DNA from: Microvirga sp. SRT01
Lineage (GTDB): Bacteria > Pseudomonadota > Alphaproteobacteria > Sphingomonadales > Sphingomonadaceae
Direction of reading: 5' to 3'
Assembly (NCBI GenBank): GCA_018139225.1
Contig: JAGSNX010000008.1
Coordinates: forward strand, 1 to 64,000
DNA: 64,000 nt
Shown here: positions 53,731 to 61,693 of the stretch, piece after piece
Position numbering within the stretch: the first letter of the stretch is position 1
How the letters are laid out: each line of letters begins with the position of its first letter
Notes under the pieces: model-generated
What the model saw: the letters and a program-made list of their open reading frames with translations, nothing else
What the model was told of the DNA's origin: nothing
Databases searched by the model: none
Made by a program: the position numbers and the translations under genes

Positions 53731-54762
53731 ATGAAGCTCATATGCGCCTTCCTGACGGCTGCACTGACGGCGCCGCTCGCAGCGCGCGACCTGAATGTGC
53801 CGGTCGATAAAGGATGGATGCACGCCGAGACCGGCATCGTGCTGCGACCGCAGCTTGCTGGCCTGATGCGCACGGCACTCCAGGATGCCACGCAAAGCGA
53901 GCGCGACGTCACCGCTCAATTTGGGGCGCCCGACAAGAGCGTTGTCGCCACAATCTACGTCTTCCGCCCTGCCATTGCTGACGTCGGCATGTGGTTCGAC
54001 CGGTCGCGGACCGCGCTTGAAGGCAGGAGCACCTTCAAGAACACGTCGCCCGCAACGGCAGACCCCGTCGCCTTCGCGGCGGGCGGCTCGTCGTCACTTT
54101 TGTCGCTGCGTCAGGTGTACGCCAGCCCCGACGGACCATTTCGCAGCACCGCGCTCGCGGTCGTACCCGTAGGCCAGTGGATTGTCGGGATCAGGATGAG
54201 CGCCGCGACACTTAGTGCGGGCGAACTCGATGGACGGCTTTTGCAGGTCATTAGCGCAATCAAGTGGCCGAACACATCAGACATCCCTTCGCTCGCCGCA
54301 ACGCCGATCAATGCGTGCGCCACGCCGATAGCTTTCCACAAAGCCAAGCAGATCAAGCCAAGTGGATCCGAAATGCTTATGTCCCTGATCGGCGGCAGCA
54401 TGGTGGCCAAGCAGCAAGCCGAGCAGAAAGACTCGCCGGCACCCATCTCCACTTGGTGCCGCAACGGGACGGCAACCACGGAGTACGGCATCTACCAATC
54501 GGACGGCCGCCTGAAGGGCTATGTCCTTGCTCTGTACGACGCCGGCAGGGTCGTGAGCGTCTATCCTTCGATCATGGGCCAGATCGACGACACTGGAACC
54601 TACTCGGTCACGCTAGAAGACGTGGATGGCACCGTTTCCACGTTTCCATCCTTCAGCGCGCTGCCTGATCCAAAGCAGGTCTGGGAGTTGATCAATAAGG
54701 TCAGTCCTTCCGGCTTTGCGAAAGGGAAGACCATAACGCTCGACCCGAAAAGCCTCCGCTAA
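53731..54762 (+). CDS. Secreted protein of unknown function
   Basis: 343 residues, GAGGT seven bases before the ATG. Signal peptide MKLICAFLTAALTAPLAARD, then a first domain with SVVATIYVFRPAIADVGMWF and LAVVPVGQWIVGIRMSAATL, and a second with two cysteines (INACATPIAF, TWCRNGTATTEYG). Probably periplasmic. No enzyme motif. The adjacent gene at 52636 shares style but no obvious sequence identity. Confidence 0.6.
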   Translation: MKLICAFLTAALTAPLAARDLNVPVDKGWMHAETGIVLRPQLAGLMRTALQDATQSERDVTAQFGAPDKSVVATIYVFRPAIADVGMWFDRSRTALEGRSTFKNTSPATADPVAFAAGGSSSLLSLRQVYASPDGPFRSTALAVVPVGQWIVGIRMSAATLSAGELDGRLLQVISAIKWPNTSDIPSLAATPINACATPIAFHKAKQIKPSGSEMLMSLIGGSMVAKQQAEQKDSPAPISTWCRNGTATTEYGIYQSDGRLKGYVLALYDAGRVVSVYPSIMGQIDDTGTYSVTLEDVDGTVSTFPSFSALPDPKQVWELINKVSPSGFAKGKTITLDPKSLR

Positions 54763-54903
54763 TTTATCCGATTAGCCCGTGCTGTCGACCGCATCACAGC
54801 CCTGAGGGGCCTTGGCTGCCTGCGATTACGGTTTGCTGCTCAGAGGGGCTCACAGGCGGCTCAACGTACCGGTATGTTGCAGAGGAGGGCTGTCAAACTC
54901 CTG

Positions 54904-55815
54904 CTAGCGGCTCAGGGCTTCAATCCGTCTTGCACAGATCATCTCCACCACGCGTCCAAGCTCAGCCACCCGATCGCCGAGCCAGCTGAGCTCGTCCTCG
55001 TCGATGCTGTAATGGCGCGAATAGCGTGCCTTCACATAGGCCTCCTTCAGCTTTTCGAACATGGCGCGATCCCGCTTTGCGTCGCGGGGCCACACCTCTG
55101 CCAGCTGCGGGTCGATCCGCTCGGCCTGAGCGCGCAGGACGCCAAGGTTGTGCGAGTGCGGTGTGTAGAAGGTGTGGACCAACAGCACGCAGTGGTAAAA
55201 CCGCTCGGCCGCTTGGTGGAGCTGAAAGGCTGCTTCTTTGAGCCGTCCTTAATCAAGGACGTAGCGGGCAGTGTCGAGTTGGCCTGAAGCGCTCGGCCAC
55301 CATTCATCCAGATATTCTTGTGCCAGCGCGAATGCCTCGGCCGGCGTTTTGGGGCGAGGTTCGGCCAGGCCGTTCGGCTCCGATTGGTAGTGCGCGATCC
55401 CGTCGCGGGCGATGTCCATGAAGAAGTAGCGGCCCTGTGCCAGGCCGGCATTCACCTGGTCGAGACTGTGCACGATGAAGCCGACCGGCGTGCGTAAGTC
55501 GCCCGTGATCATTAGCTCGCGGTTGAGCCGATCCTCGGCCGCCGACCAGAACTCGACGCGGTCGGTCAGCTTGTCGTGATTGACGATGATCAGCAGGTCG
55601 AAATCCGATTGATAGCCCTTGGCGGTATGGGGTTCATCGACCCAGCCGCCACGGGCATACGACCCGTACAAAATGACTTTGAGGATACGGGCCTGACGCT
55701 TCCAGTCCGCGGTTGCGATCGCGGTGGCGGAGGCGAACTCCTCGAACAGGATCCGGACCACCCGTTCGAGCTCGCGCTGCTTGGCGGGCGGCAGGTGATC
55801 GAGGGTGGTGCGCAT
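54904..55815 (-). pseudogene. MNT-HEPN gene split by an in-frame stop codon
   Basis: The 5' part (55249-55815, 188 codons) is a minimal nucleotidyltransferase: LYGSYARGGW and SDFDLLIIV supply the GSx10-Dx(D) site (residues 51-73). It stops at TAA 55249-55251 after ARYVLD. The very same frame resumes GRLKEAAFQLHQAAERFYHC and runs to 54904 as a HEPN helical domain (KARYSRHYSID, Arg/His motif). Fused MNT-HEPN proteins of about 300 residues exist, so one nonsense mutation appears to split a 303-codon gene. Start ATG 55815 follows GAGGTGA. A free MNT and a truncated HEPN could still both be made. Confidence 0.72.
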
Positions 55816-55826
55816 GGCATCACCTC

Positions 55827-56183
55827 TAGCGGGAGACAGGCTCTTTCGCGAGGTCAGGCGTGCGTGGAGACGGGGGGCAAAACCAGCGACCCGGGCGAGT
55901 TTGCTTCAGTCGGTTCGAAGCGTTCTGGCATCGCTACATCCTTGTCGATTTCGGCCGATCACCAAAGCTTTCGGGCGAAGGATGAGGGCAGGGGCCATGC
56001 CCGCCAAGTCCACCATTGCGGCCCGTTCGCCCGCCGCTGCAACCGTCGGTATCCACGACGATCCTGCACCTGCCTCCGTGTCAGTTTCCGGATCGTGCGA
56101 TGCGCTGGATTCCTCGTCTGCCAGTCGCGACCTTGTTCGTGAGCCGCCAAAAGCTGCGACTGGCGGCTTCCGAGACCATCGCG
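55827..56183 (+). repeat. Diverged ~340-bp repeat, copy 1
   Basis: From TAGCGGGAGACAGGCT to a GAGACCATCGCGG end it matches copy 2 (56288-56621) with many substitutions and small gaps. Shared islands: CGGGCGAGTTTGC, ATCCACGACGATCCTGCA, GGCATCGCT. Each copy can be read as a short peptide containing AKS-IA--SP and IHDDPA, but substitutions fall at all codon positions, so coding is doubtful. Confidence 0.6.
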
Positions 56184-56287
56184 GATCGCCGTGCCGCGCT
56201 GCGTAGTGCCGACAGGATGCGGGGCAGGGCGATCGGAGAATGCACACAGCGCAACGGAGTGCAGGTTGGAGCGGGCAGTGTTCCCTT
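56184..56287. other. Spacer between two diverged repeat copies
   Basis: About 100 bp of unique sequence. No gene, hairpin or motif seen. Confidence 0.25.
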
Positions 56288-56621
56288 TAGCGGGGAACAG
56301 GCTTTTCCTTGAGGTCGGAAATCCGAAATCCGGGCGAGTTTGCCTCAGTTGGTTGGAGGCGTTTCGGGCATCGCTGCACCCTGGCCAATTCCGCAAATCA
56401 CAAATCTGTCGAGGGGGTCATGCTCGCTAAGTCCAGCATTGCACCCCATTCGCCCGGTGCGGAAACCTGCAATATCCACGACGATCCTGCACGCTGCTGA
56501 CCATCAGTTTGCCGATCGCGCGACGCGCGCAATTTCTCTCTCAATGACCTCAAGGTGGGGGCCCTATTCGTGAACCGCCGAGGGCTGCAACTGACGGCTT
56601 TTCGGACCTTCAGGACATCGC
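56288..56621 (+). repeat. Diverged ~340-bp repeat, copy 2
   Basis: Second direct copy of the element beginning TAGCGGG at 56288 and ending around ACATCGCCG. Identity to copy 1 is clear in islands but low overall, so the duplication is old. The same order of islands over both units excludes chance. Function unknown; possibly a decayed mobile or non-coding RNA unit. Confidence 0.55.
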
Positions 56622-57023
56622 CGTCGAGGACCGATTGGAACGAGAAGCAGGCGGCCGGAAATGCACCGCGGCAGGGATGTCGAACTTGAGACCTACTGGC
56701 GAACTTTCATGCGCCCGGGTCAAAGCCGAACGCGAAAATCGTCGCGAAGGTGAAGGGCGACAGGGCGACAATCCGGGCCACAGCGGCCGACCGTTTCTCG
56801 TCGATTTCCGCTTGGCAGCGGCGCAGCGGCTCCCCGGAATCCTGGACGCCGCGCATCGCCCGGAGCCGGGTTTCAACGCCATCATCAGCAACAACGATTG
56901 AGGACTACAGTAGTGCACACCCTATGCAGGCTCCGCCTGCCTTTTTCCCTTATAGTTCAGTGGCTTAGACGTTTTGGGGTCGTGAGAAGTCCGGCGTCTG
57001 ATTGTCTGACACGTGTCTGCCAT
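56622..57023. other. Non-coding stretch with TGTCTGAC boxes
   Basis: About 400 bp without a convincing gene. The end (56990-57035) is dense in GTCTGA-type boxes: GTCTGATTGTCTGACACGTGTCTGCC, split around CACGTG. Such boxes near an RHH-like frame may be operator sites. Confidence 0.3.
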
Positions 57024-57395
57024 ATGTCTGACGCCCAAAAAACGGCTGATTTCTGCGGGCTTGCGCGTCAGCCATTTGTCGGACGCGACCGCGTTAGCCA
57101 TTTTTCAACCTCGGCATCACCGACCATTCATCGTAAGTGTCTTGCCTCGACGAAGAGCTCACCATTCTCCCTGCAAGAAGGTTGGTATGCGAAATCGCTA
57201 CAACGCTGCACCATCAGCCTCTCGCCTCTGCAAAGGGCGAAACTTGATGAGGTGGCCGCTCTCGAAAAGCGCAATTACTCTGCCGTCATTCGCGCAGCGT
57301 TCGACTGGATTATCCAGCAGGACCACCCGGAAGTTAGGGAACGTTTGATCGCTGAAGCTGATCGCCGGATGGCGATTCATCATGGCGCGCGATGA
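57024..57395 (+). CDS. Putative ribbon-helix-helix (CopG/Arc-like) protein, start uncertain
   Basis: The last ~70 residues of the frame read CTISLSPLQRAKLDEVAALE, then KRNYSAVIRAAFDWIIQQDH, a strand plus two helices in RHH order. No good start precedes the strand: the ATG at 57024 would add an unusual, Ser/Cys-rich leader, and the nearby ATG at 57187 is in another frame. The gene may be degraded or use a non-standard start. Confidence 0.35.
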   Translation: MSDAQKTADFCGLARQPFVGRDRVSHFSTSASPTIHRKCLASTKSSPFSLQEGWYAKSLQRCTISLSPLQRAKLDEVAALEKRNYSAVIRAAFDWIIQQDHPEVRERLIAEADRRMAIHHGAR

Positions 57396-57934
57396 TCCCG
57401 AAAAACCGCGCAAGGACTTAGAAATGATGGCCGTCATATTCCGCAGGAGCACCACTCGCCGCGAGGGTCAGCGCCGCGGAAAAGCGAACGCCTCCAGACG
57501 TCCTGAGGCTGCCATTTGGTGCACGGGAATTCGGTGGAATCTATCGCCCCCTACACAATCGCCATCACCCCTACACAATCGCCATCATCCAAACCCAGAC
57601 CGCCTTGAGCAGTCCCACACGACGCTGATCGAGCAGACGCGATCGACAAAAACTACCGCTCTTCGCGAGCACATTTTTTTCGGAAAAACCGTCGTACACC
57701 GCTGTCGTTTTCGAATTCTTCGACGGCTCCCTCGCTGTACGATCCTGAAGCCATTCGATGCCCGCCGCCCGGCAATAGTCGATCTTCAACGACTGCTCGA
57801 CCTGAAGCGGATTGACCGTTGCCGCTGTGGCCCTGGTCCCGTCTGACGGCGGATCATCAGAGCCGTTTCGGGCGCTGGCTGCGCGCACGTTGTTAGGTCC
57901 CTTGTCCGTCAAGATGATGCGGGGCGACGGGGCT
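57396..57934. other. 540-bp region with a 20-bp tandem repeat and no clear gene
   Basis: CTACACAATCGCCATCA is repeated at 57551 and 57571 (20-bp unit, one mismatch). A leftward frame of 113 codons (57571-57912) contains LKIDYCRAAGIEWLQDRTAR, but no ribosome binding site or family match is apparent and the repeat would be its end. Probably decayed DNA. Confidence 0.35.
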
Positions 57935-58906
57935 TCAGTCCGTCGCAGATACGCCGATCACGATACCCTCCACAGCCACCTGATCCCGGCCGTGTTGCTT
58001 GGCGCGGTGCAGCTGCGTTTGTGCAGCCTCAAGGAGTTCTCCGGCGCTGCGGCTGCGCATCGCCACGACGCCGGCGGAGAGCATGATCCGCCCCAGAGGC
58101 TGATCGTTTTCTCGCACCTTCATCTCGCGCGCGCCGATCGCCGCGCATGCGTCCGAGACGATGTCAGCAGCGGTTTTGAGGTCAGTACCCTCCATCAGGA
58201 TCGCGAAGGTTCCGCCCTCCCACCTGGCTAACAGATGGCCGCTGCACTGCTCCGCTAGCGTTCGTGCCACCACCGTCAGGAGACGATCGCCGACGGCTGG
58301 CGAGTGGCTCTCGTTCACTGCCCGCAGCCGATCGATATCGACGAGCGACAGGCATGCAGGCTCGCGTGCTGTGTCGGCCGCCAGCATAGTTTGAAGCCCT
58401 GCGGCATTCATCAAGCCCGTCAAAGGATCGCGCTGACCCGAGGTCTGCAATGCAGCCAGTTCCGTGCGGATTGCCCGTGCACGTTGGCCGGCCTCCGCGA
58501 AGCTCGCCTCCGCCTGCTCGGCGCGCTGCATCATCGCGGAGATCATGCGGCCGACCTCGCTGGTAGGCGCCTCGAGCAGCGTGGCGGAGGCCATGACCAG
58601 CTCGCGGTTGAGGTCGGTGGACATCGACATGGCATCACCGACGACGTCGAGTACGCGCAGGGTCAGATGATCGAGTTGCGGCGCGATCGGATGGGCTGTG
58701 CCGACTGGCATCAGCTTCTGAACCTGATCCTCCGTCAGTCGCACCCCGCCGTCGACGGCCCCGTCGACGCGCTCGCGAAGCTCTCCGTCTGCGCCGTTCA
58801 GATACTCATGGGCGAAGGCATAGTGTTCAGGCGTATGGGCAAGACGATGATGATTAAGGAAGGCGAGGACGCTCGTCCCGTGTTGCCCCTTCCTCCAATC
58901 GACCAT
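57935..58906 (-). CDS. GGDEF-domain protein with degenerate active site
   Basis: 323 residues. An N-terminal helical part includes a likely coiled coil (residues 120-155) and leads to a GGDEF fold: RDPLTGLMNAAGLQTML, SLVDIDRLRAVNES. The active-site signature, normally GGDEF, is EGGTF at 230-234 (ARWEGGTFAILM), losing the metal-binding Asp/Glu. LGRIMLSAGVVAMRSRSAGE and LLEAAQTQLHRAKQHGRDQV complete the domain. Cyclic-di-GMP synthesis is unlikely; effector or scaffold use is possible. Start MVDWRKGQHGT. Confidence 0.85.
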   Translation of the reverse strand: MVDWRKGQHGTSVLAFLNHHRLAHTPEHYAFAHEYLNGADGELRERVDGAVDGGVRLTEDQVQKLMPVGTAHPIAPQLDHLTLRVLDVVGDAMSMSTDLNRELVMASATLLEAPTSEVGRMISAMMQRAEQAEASFAEAGQRARAIRTELAALQTSGQRDPLTGLMNAAGLQTMLAADTAREPACLSLVDIDRLRAVNESHSPAVGDRLLTVVARTLAEQCSGHLLARWEGGTFAILMEGTDLKTAADIVSDACAAIGAREMKVRENDQPLGRIMLSAGVVAMRSRSAGELLEAAQTQLHRAKQHGRDQVAVEGIVIGVSATD

Positions 58907-59046
58907 CCTGTGTCTCCGCCCTGAGTGCCGCCTGAAGGCAGTTCAGATCCACGTGGCAGTGCAGCACCGGCCGCGGTGAGAGGCAACAGCTTAGAGGTCT
59001 ATATCTCGTCCATTTATAACCTGGGCTGTCGGATTTCGGACCGGGC

Positions 59047-59310
59047 CTAACCGTCCCGTGCAGCTCGTGGGCGCGACGGTGCCGTGGGCGGCTCGATAGC
59101 GTCGCTCCCTTCCAGCAGATCGACCACGCGAAGGTTAAGGGGAACGGTTATGTCCTGCATCGTCAGCAGGGTCGGATTGCGCCGTCCACGTTCGATGTCG
59201 CTGAGGTAGGTCCGATCCATACCGGCACGGAAGGCAAGCTCCTCCTGCGTCAGGCCGGCAGCCAGTCGGTGACGACGAACGTTGAGGCCAACTAGCGTGC
59301 ACAGCTCCAT
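59047..59310 (-). CDS. XRE-family transcriptional regulator
   Basis: 87 residues. A Cro/C1-type helix-turn-helix fills most of the protein: LNVRRHRLAAGLTQEELAFR, AGMDRTYLSDIERGRRNPTL. A short Pro-rich tail ends it. It is divergent from the gene at 59364 with a perfect inverted repeat between, so it probably represses both. The Pro/Arg tail is variable in this group. Confidence 0.9.
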   Translation of the reverse strand: MELCTLVGLNVRRHRLAAGLTQEELAFRAGMDRTYLSDIERGRRNPTLLTMQDITVPLNLRVVDLLEGSDAIEPPTAPSRPRAARDG

Positions 59311-59329
59311 GGAGCGTCAAGCACCCCAT

Positions 59330-59362
59330 TGTCGACTATATCTCTATCGGATATAGTCGACA
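59330..59362. promoter_or_regulatory. Perfect inverted repeat overlapping a bidirectional promoter
   Basis: TGTCGACTATATC (59330-59342), 7-nt spacer, and its exact complement GATATAGTCGACA (59350-59362). TTGTCG at 59329-59334 and TATAGT at 59352-59357 are 17 bp apart, a good -35/-10 pair for the rightward gene. Symmetry gives a similar pair leftward. The rightward -10 ends 6 bp before ATG 59364, so that transcript would be nearly leaderless. A probable operator for the XRE protein. Confidence 0.7.
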
Positions 59363-59363
59363 T

Positions 59364-60104
59364 ATGACTAAAAATACGGCTACAGGCCTGACAGCGCAGC
59401 TTGATCGGGAAGCGCTGATCGCGCGCAACGAAGCCCTTCAGGAGCTTGCCGCACTACATTTCTTCGCTGCCTTTCCGTTCATGTCATCTGCACGCCTGCG
59501 AGATCATGTCCTGCAGATCTCCCGCTGGAATCTGGAGGGATGGGACGAAGGCAACGAAGAAGGTTTGCTTGTGTTCGAGTTGGCGGGCTGGACTGCCGCG
59601 AAGGGGCGCAGCACAGCCCTACAGCGCTATGCCCAGCAACGATCCGCACCGATGCAACCTGAGGAAGCAGCCGTGCTCGCCAGTATGCAGATGAGCGTCA
59701 TATCATTCTGGAAGGTGCAGGAAGCGCATCCCGTTGTCGGATGGATTGTTCGAGATGTGCTACACGGGGGAACGCTCTGGATCATTGCGGAAACTCTTAG
59801 CCGATACTTCGACGCAGGCGAACGCCCCACTTTCGTCACGCGCCTATTTCGCGATGTGCAGGAGGGGTTCTGGATGACCTGCGGTAGTAATTTCCTAATA
59901 TCAGAGGGGGTGGTCACCTTCTCATCAACGGGGAAGGACTCGTTTTATACTGGCTCCGAACAGCATGCCGCATATAGCCGAGAGAGCCGGTACGTCTCTG
60001 CCCTCTATGCGGTAATTCCAGAGCGAGCCGGCAGCCCGTCCAACTTCATGACAGAGAAGAGGGCGTCGAGATGTTTATTCCCGGCATCTGGTGGATCGGA
60101 TTGA
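59364..60104 (+). CDS. Protein of unknown function next to an XRE regulator
   Basis: 246 residues, no signal peptide. Begins MTKNTATGLTAQLDREALIA. It is helix-rich, with FFAAFPFMSSARLRDHVLQI, HPVVGWIVRDVLHGGTLWII and FVTRLFRDVQEGFWMTCGSN. Weakly hydrophobic segments may mean membrane association, but no clear helix stands out. No family recognised. It stops 4 bp before an IS remnant, so its natural end may be lost. Confidence 0.6.
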   Translation: MTKNTATGLTAQLDREALIARNEALQELAALHFFAAFPFMSSARLRDHVLQISRWNLEGWDEGNEEGLLVFELAGWTAAKGRSTALQRYAQQRSAPMQPEEAAVLASMQMSVISFWKVQEAHPVVGWIVRDVLHGGTLWIIAETLSRYFDAGERPTFVTRLFRDVQEGFWMTCGSNFLISEGVVTFSSTGKDSFYTGSEQHAAYSRESRYVSALYAVIPERAGSPSNFMTEKRASRCLFPASGGSD

Positions 60105-60107
60105 CGA

Positions 60108-60371
60108 TTACTGGTTTGGCTCTGACGTCCAGATCTTGGCGACGTATTCGTATGGCGTTAGGCCGCTGAGCGTCTTGAGCCGGGGAGCAAAGTTGTAGGC
60201 GGCCATGAAGTCGGCAAGGTGCGTCTGGAGCTTTTGGTAGATCTCGTAGTGGAAGCGTTTGACGGTTGCTTCATTGATGGTTCGATTCATCCGGCCGACC
60301 TGACCGTTGTTCCACGGATGGTTTAGTTTCGAGAGCCGGTGATTGATGCCATTTGCCTCACGGATCATGTC
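60108..60371 (-). mobile_element. IS481-like transposase C-terminal remnant
   Basis: The leftward frame reads NHPWNNGQVGRMNRTINEAT, then VKRFHYEIYQKLQTHLADFM and LKTLSGLTPYEYVAKIWTSE before a stop. This is the end of an IS481-family DDE transposase. The family has NGQVERMNR with catalytic Glu; here it is NGQVGRMNR, so the active site is lost. The N-terminal three quarters are missing, and no inverted terminal repeat was seen. Confidence 0.8.
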
Positions 60372-60418
60372 TCAAAATTATAATTAAGGGATTGTAGATA
60401 ATAGTACGAGCTAGCGTC

Positions 60419-61693
60419 TTAAATCCGCACATCGCTGAAAGAATATTGTTGGTAACGCGGCAAACGGCCGAAATCACCTCTTTCGAACGGACGGGCTTGG
60501 AAGAGATAGCCATAATAGAAGGCCCGCAAGCGCCGGTGGAAGTCGCGGATGCGGTCCTGGTACCCCAATTGCGCGGTGAGGTCCGTTTCGGCGAGCCGCG
60601 TCAGCAGCGCCTGAACGCCGACCGATGGCAGCACCCAGCCGAGAGCACGGCCCGCCGCATCGCGCGCCTCCAGCCCGGATCGATAGGCGCGCACCCGGTC
60701 GTGGACGCTGTCGTCGCCATTCTGGTGGAAGGCGAAATACCATTTGTAGTGGAAGTCGGGTCCCAGCGGGGCGGAATCGGCCCATTCGGGGTGGCCGGCG
60801 TAGAAGCGGCGCATCGTGTCCTCGCGCGGAATGTCCCAGGCGCGGTTCACCGCCTCGCGCTGCGCCAGCGCGATTTCCGCGCCCTGATCGACGGGGATCG
60901 CCGTGTTGATCGCGACGTTGGCCAGCGTCGGGGCGATCAGCACCAGCACGAGCCATGTCGCCGCCAGCGTCGCCGCATTCGTGACCGAATTCCAGCGGAG
61001 GCGGCCCACGAAGACGGCCAGCGCGACCCAGAACAGCAGATAGGCCGGGATCAGCGCCAGCACGATCGCGATCGTGGACCCGGCGACGCCCTCGATCAGC
61101 GCCGCGATGCCGAAAGGTATGCCCAGCGCCGCCCATAGCAACGCCAGCCGGAGCGCGGATCGCCGGCGCCACAGCGCCCGGCCACCGTTCGGCAGCGCGT
61201 CGAGCGTTCGCAGCCGCCCCGCCTCCCGCTCGCCCGAGACGAGGTCGTAGAACAGCGCAATCACGAACAGCGGCGCGAGAAACACCAGCACGAAGGCGAA
61301 GTCGAAACGGCCCGGCAGCGCCAGCTCCGGATTGAAGATATCGCCGTCGTAGATCTGCGCCTCGAGCCCCAGCGCACGCACGCGCAGGATATAAGGTGCG
61401 ACGTCGCGCATCCCGAGCGCGGCGAAGGCGAGCGGCGCGGGTGCGTCCCAAGTCGGATGGAAGCTGTAATAAGCAGCGCTGCCGGCATCCTTGGTGCGGT
61501 CGACATAGGCGGCGACCGCCGCGATATCCTCCGCCTGCGCGGCCGGGATCGCGGCGATGGCGGCGCGCTGGCGCGACACCTCGACGATGCCGGCCGCCAG
61601 CGCGGCGCTGGTCAGCAGCGCCAGCAAGGCGAGCGCCATCATCGCCAGCCGCTGACGCGAGAACAGCCGCCATTCCTGCATCCAGAGGTTCAT
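60419..61693 (-). CDS. ABC transporter permease with DUF3526
   Basis: 424 residues from the ATG at 61693 (ATGA with the upstream permease). Begins MNLWMQEWRLFSRQRLAMMA with a first helix, a long periplasmic stretch (to about 130), then six or so helices (DFAFVLVFLAPLFVIALFYD, SVTNAATLAATWLVLVLIAP) and a last helix around 355. The E-R-E-A-G-R-L-R-T-L motif after helix 2 is usual in ABC-2-type permeases. Pairs with the permease upstream. Confidence 0.85.
   Translation of the reverse strand: MNLWMQEWRLFSRQRLAMMALALLALLTSAALAAGIVEVSRQRAAIAAIPAAQAEDIAAVAAYVDRTKDAGSAAYYSFHPTWDAPAPLAFAALGMRDVAPYILRVRALGLEAQIYDGDIFNPELALPGRFDFAFVLVFLAPLFVIALFYDLVSGEREAGRLRTLDALPNGGRALWRRRSALRLALLWAALGIPFGIAALIEGVAGSTIAIVLALIPAYLLFWVALAVFVGRLRWNSVTNAATLAATWLVLVLIAPTLANVAINTAIPVDQGAEIALAQREAVNRAWDIPREDTMRRFYAGHPEWADSAPLGPDFHYKWYFAFHQNGDDSVHDRVRAYRSGLEARDAAGRALGWVLPSVGVQALLTRLAETDLTAQLGYQDRIRDFHRRLRAFYYGYLFQARPFERGDFGRLPRYQQYSFSDVRI

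Noticed and set aside
55805..56500. Short ORFs with AKS-IA--SP and IHDDPA in both repeat copies
   Set aside because: Substitutions between copies hit all codon positions and one frame is closed soon after. No evidence for coding.
56950..57010. tRNA-like start (AGTTCAGTGGCTTAGAC)
   Set aside because: No cloverleaf could be folded: no matching acceptor stem, anticodon arm or TPsiC arm.
60071..60169. A 32-codon hydrophobic peptide starting MFIPGIWWIGLTITGLALTS
   Set aside because: It runs antisense through the IS remnant, and no ribosome binding site is evident. It may be the relic of a small membrane protein but cannot be supported.
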